Assembly (NCBI GenBank): GCA_002306945.1
Contig: DBTH01000139.1
Coordinates: 1,048-7,058, forward strand
Direction of reading: 5' to 3'
Length of the DNA: 6,011 nt
From: Methylacidiphilaceae bacterium UBA1321
Lineage (GTDB): Bacteria; Verrucomicrobiota; Verrucomicrobiia; Methylacidiphilales; UBA1321
In this document: piece after piece, positions 5,965 to 6,011 of the stretch
Numbering within the stretch: the stretch's first letter is position 1
Layout of the letters: every line of letters starts with the position of its first letter
Made by a program: the position numbers and the translations under genes
The notes under the pieces: model-generated
The model's database searches: none
Seen by the model: the letters and a program-made list of their open reading frames with translations, nothing else
Told to the model about the DNA's origin: nothing

Positions 5965-6011
5965 GTATCCTAAGCCGTATCTATTCAACCTATATTCCGC
6001 AGTTGGGGTGA

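Noticed and set aside
5748..6011. Plus-strand open frame running off the right edge
   Set aside because: Most of it is antisense to the start of nadA, and the remainder to the nadA promoter region. There is no recognisable protein or ribosome binding site.
1..6011. CRISPR arrays, insertion sequences, tRNA genes, tandem repeats or other mobile or defence elements
   Set aside because: No repeated units, terminal inverted repeats, tRNA-like folds or relevant proteins were seen; nearly all the sequence is explained by five housekeeping or envelope genes.

Overview
This window is an ordinary chromosomal segment from a diderm (Gram-negative type) bacterium. Every convincing gene lies on the minus strand, so transcription runs from the right edge to the left edge. 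The presence of an LptD-type outer-membrane LPS translocon shows the cell has an LPS outer membrane. The PurA sequence style and an LptD without the enterobacterial C-terminal cysteine pair suggest a lineage distant from Proteobacteria. The PVC group (Verrucomicrobia, Kiritimatiellae or Lentisphaerae) is my best guess, but this is inference and weak. The DNA is moderately GC-rich by eye, with codon use that almost excludes TTA, CTA and TCA in most genes.

Layout in transcription order: nadA (quinolinate synthase, 5930-5004) lies behind a candidate extended -10 promoter. A 62-nt gap follows. lptD (LPS-assembly outer-membrane protein, 4941-2728) has a TTG start and a signal peptide. It overlaps by ATGA with ugd (UDP-glucose 6-dehydrogenase, 2731-1442). 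A 107-108 nt gap follows, holding a strong hairpin just behind ugd and a second small hairpin in the purA leader. purA (adenylosuccinate synthetase, 1333-68) then overlaps by ATGA with uppS (isoprenyl/undecaprenyl diphosphate synthase), of which only the first 23 codons are present before the window ends.

The genes fall into two translationally coupled pairs, lptD-ugd and purA-uppS, preceded by nadA. Functionally they mix cofactor and nucleotide housekeeping (NAD, AMP) with envelope construction: LPS export, UDP-glucuronate for surface sugars, and the lipid carrier for peptidoglycan and glycans. No mobile element, CRISPR array, tRNA, rRNA, toxin or defence gene is visible. I found no sign of a new biological system. 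The points worth a second look concern translation initiation and leaders (TTG start of lptD, a possible leaderless nadA, the purA leader), unusual residues in PurA, and the cysteine content of LptD.
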